A DNA stretch of 64,000 bases from Gammaproteobacteria bacterium (GTDB taxonomy: Bacteria > Pseudomonadota > Gammaproteobacteria > Pseudomonadales > Azotimanducaceae). A model generated the notes under the pieces. The model was not told where the DNA came from and did not search any database. It worked only from the letters and a program-made list of their open reading frames with translations. Shown here piece after piece: positions 62,533 to 64,000 of this stretch (positions are counted from its first letter, which is position 1; every line of letters begins with the position of its first letter). Where the stretch lies: contig JAPOXV010000018.1 of NCBI GenBank assembly GCA_026706935.1, forward strand, positions 682,001-746,000, in the 5' to 3' direction. Position numbers and translations under genes: made by a program.

Positions 62533-63828
62533 ATGACTGCGTGGCCGTATATCCACAACGAAAACGTCAAAAACATCGTACGAAGCGATGGGTGCTACCT
62601 GTATCAGGACGATGGCAAACGCCTCTTGGACGCATGCGGAGGCGCGATTGTCACGAACATAGGTCATGGGCGTCACGAGGTAGCCGATGTAGTCGCTAAA
62701 TCGACGCTAAACACGGGCTACGTCATCCCGCCGTGGTTGACGCCAGAGCGTGAAGCATTGGTCGAGCGATTAACACGTGATTGGTTGCCGCCAGATATGT
62801 CGCACATCCACACAACATGTGGCGGATCGGAGGGCAACGAAGCTGCGATGAAAATTGCGGTTCAATACCATGCGGCACAAGGTAAAACTGAGAAGTGCAA
62901 GATTGTTGGCCGCAATGTGTCCTATCACGGCACCACGATCACCACCTTAGCCGTCGGTGGTCACGAGTCTCGCAAAACCGGTCTCAAACACGCACTGCAA
63001 ATCCATCCATCGGTGGAAGCGCCGTATCTCCTGAGATGTGAGGCATCGGATCCTACCGCTCATTACGTTCAGCAATTTATCGATGGTGTTGAGAAGGAAG
63101 ATCCTGCGACAGTGGCTGCGCTCATAGCCGAACCGATTACAGGAGCAAGCGGTGGTGCCCTCGTGCCGCCTGATGGTTATTGGGATCAAGTGTCTGCATA
63201 CTGTAGAGAACACGACATCCTGATCATCAGTGACGAAGTAATGACGGGCTACGGTCGGACGGGTACGCGCTTCGGTTACCAGCATTGGGACTTCGAGCCT
63301 GACATCTTGGTTGGCGGAAAAGGTCTCGCTGGTGGATACGCACCGATTACGGCAGTCGCTAGCAAAGATAGAGTCGCCGAACACCTCGCGAGTGCCGGAT
63401 TCGACGTGATGTTTCACACATTCTCGGCGCATCCAGCTGCGTGTGCGGCAGCAGATAAAGTTCTACAAATTCTCGATGAAGAAGATTTGGTCGCTCAAGT
63501 GAAACCCAAAGGGGAAGTTCTTACAACCCAGCTCCACGGGGCATTCTCCAACCATCCGCACGTCGCAGAAATCCGAGGTAAAGGTCTTTTACAGGCAATC
63601 GAGCTCGTAGAGAATCGAGACACACTCAAATCGTACGATGCAAAGCAAAGAATCTCCGGCAAGGTTGCGAACTTAGCACTCGAAAAAGGCGTCTGCTTCT
63701 ATCCGGGTGGGAACGGCATCGTTCAAGACGTACTCGTCATTGGTCCGCCGTACACCATCAACGAAGATCAGATCAGTGAGATCGTTCACAAGCTATCTGA
63801 AGCAGTTGACGAAGTAACGCTTAACTAA
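62533..63828 (+). CDS. Class III (omega) aminotransferase
   Basis: 431 residues, PLP-dependent. LLDACGGAIVTNIGHG, TTCGGSEGNEAAMKIA, VSYHGTTITTLAVGG, IISDEVMTGYGRTG (Asp for the pyridine nitrogen) and the PLP lysine Lys263 in GGKGLAGGYAPI. This is the subgroup annotated as taurine/omega-amino acid:pyruvate or PigE-like aminotransferases; it is not the BioA in this window (no WWCAIHG). Substrate not deducible. Alone on its strand, convergent with a Nudix gene. Confidence 0.87.
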   Translation: MTAWPYIHNENVKNIVRSDGCYLYQDDGKRLLDACGGAIVTNIGHGRHEVADVVAKSTLNTGYVIPPWLTPEREALVERLTRDWLPPDMSHIHTTCGGSEGNEAAMKIAVQYHAAQGKTEKCKIVGRNVSYHGTTITTLAVGGHESRKTGLKHALQIHPSVEAPYLLRCEASDPTAHYVQQFIDGVEKEDPATVAALIAEPITGASGGALVPPDGYWDQVSAYCREHDILIISDEVMTGYGRTGTRFGYQHWDFEPDILVGGKGLAGGYAPITAVASKDRVAEHLASAGFDVMFHTFSAHPAACAAADKVLQILDEEDLVAQVKPKGEVLTTQLHGAFSNHPHVAEIRGKGLLQAIELVENRDTLKSYDAKQRISGKVANLALEKGVCFYPGGNGIVQDVLVIGPPYTINEDQISEIVHKLSEAVDEVTLN

Positions 63829-63853
63829 ATCCTTTTATATCAAATAGATAGGA

Positions 63854-64000
63854 TTAAATCCTGTCAATCTTTAGGGTTTGGAGTACGTCGTTCGCGAAGA
63901 CGAACTCGCAATCCACACGCTCACCAGCCAAAATCCGCGGCACCCAATGCTGGTCATCTTCCCACATTCGATCGAACGGGATTTCATCGATCTTTGACCA
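63854..64000 (-). CDS. Nudix hydrolase (8-oxo-dGTP diphosphatase-like), C-terminal part
   Basis: Partial: 48 codons and a TAA are inside the window; the Nudix box lies beyond 64000. The frame reads SKIDEIPFDRMWEDDQHW followed by VPRILAGERVDCEFVFAND. P-F-D-R/Q-M-W-E/x-D-D-x-x-W-x-P is the conserved ending of MTH1-like 8-oxo-dGTP/purine-nucleoside triphosphatases, which cleanse oxidised nucleotides. The call rests on this tail only. Confidence 0.7.
   Translation of the reverse strand, partial: WSKIDEIPFDRMWEDDQHWVPRILAGERVDCEFVFANDVLQTLKIDRI

Overview
The window looks like chromosomal DNA of a gammaproteobacterium, probably a free-living, aerobic, uncultured-type lineage. The evidence is gene content and local gene order: trpS-scpA-scpB-rluB, recJ/prfB-lysS-ung, gyrA followed by pheA-hisC-tyrA-cmk, ubiG-yciK, and tusC-tusB. 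Base composition is close to balanced by eye. Coding density is very high: most genes in a run overlap by 1-11 nt, and many downstream genes start with GTG or TTG. I see no prophage, IS element, CRISPR array or rRNA. One tRNA (Pro, anticodon GGG) is present.

Layout. 1-915 is the start of murF (leftward, cut by the window edge), divergent from sppA (1081-2907). 3.0-4.1 kb holds an orphan FitA-like antitoxin and a small conserved hypothetical protein. 4.1-8.0 kb is a leftward unit: gor, an alanine/Na+ symporter and a PhyH-type dioxygenase. 8.0-17.4 kb is a rightward unit for NAD-dependent molybdenum formate dehydrogenase (fdsG-fdsB-fdsA, fdhD, mobA), continued by two crotonase-fold genes and a PhyH-HEAT fusion. 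17.5-21.9 kb holds two kappa-GST/HCCA-isomerase-like genes, an MFE-2-like SDR and a Baeyer-Villiger monooxygenase whose 3' end lies antisense inside tRNA-Pro. 22.1-25.2 kb is bioF-bioD-bioA.

25.3-34.2 kb (leftward) holds a hicB-like/hicA toxin-antitoxin pair, cmk, tyrA, hisC, pheA, gyrA and a type-B carboxylesterase. 34.3-35.8 kb is ubiG-yciK. 35.8-45.9 kb (leftward) is rluB, scpB, scpA, trpS, ung, lysS, prfB (with its programmed frameshift), recJ and hom. 46.2-49.8 kb (rightward) is gltA, tusC, tusB, a GFA-family protein and a capsule-synthesis-like protein. 49.9-64 kb is a mosaic: a 3-hydroxyisobutyrate-dehydrogenase-like gene, selA-selB (selenocysteine insertion), an AT-rich spacer with four 22-bp repeats, prfC, pepN, a Gfo/Idh/MocA oxidoreductase, an APH-like phosphotransferase, apaG, a PPOX-type flavoprotein, a class III aminotransferase, and the tail of a Nudix hydrolase running off the right edge.

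How it fits together. Formate oxidation (Fds) is packaged with its own cofactor maturation (FdhD, MobA). The aromatic amino acid block is coupled to gyrA and cmk. Translation functions are unusually well represented (trpS, lysS, prfB, prfC, selA, selB, rluB, tRNA-Pro). The 14-22 kb genes suggest acyl-CoA or cyclic-ketone catabolism, but no complete pathway can be read. I found no clear multi-gene system that is wholly new. The strongest oddities are the BVMO/tRNA overlap, the unusual GyrA quinolone-pocket residues, the Ung active-site substitution, the terminator placed directly in front of prfB, the PhyH-HEAT fusion, and the repeat array downstream of selB.
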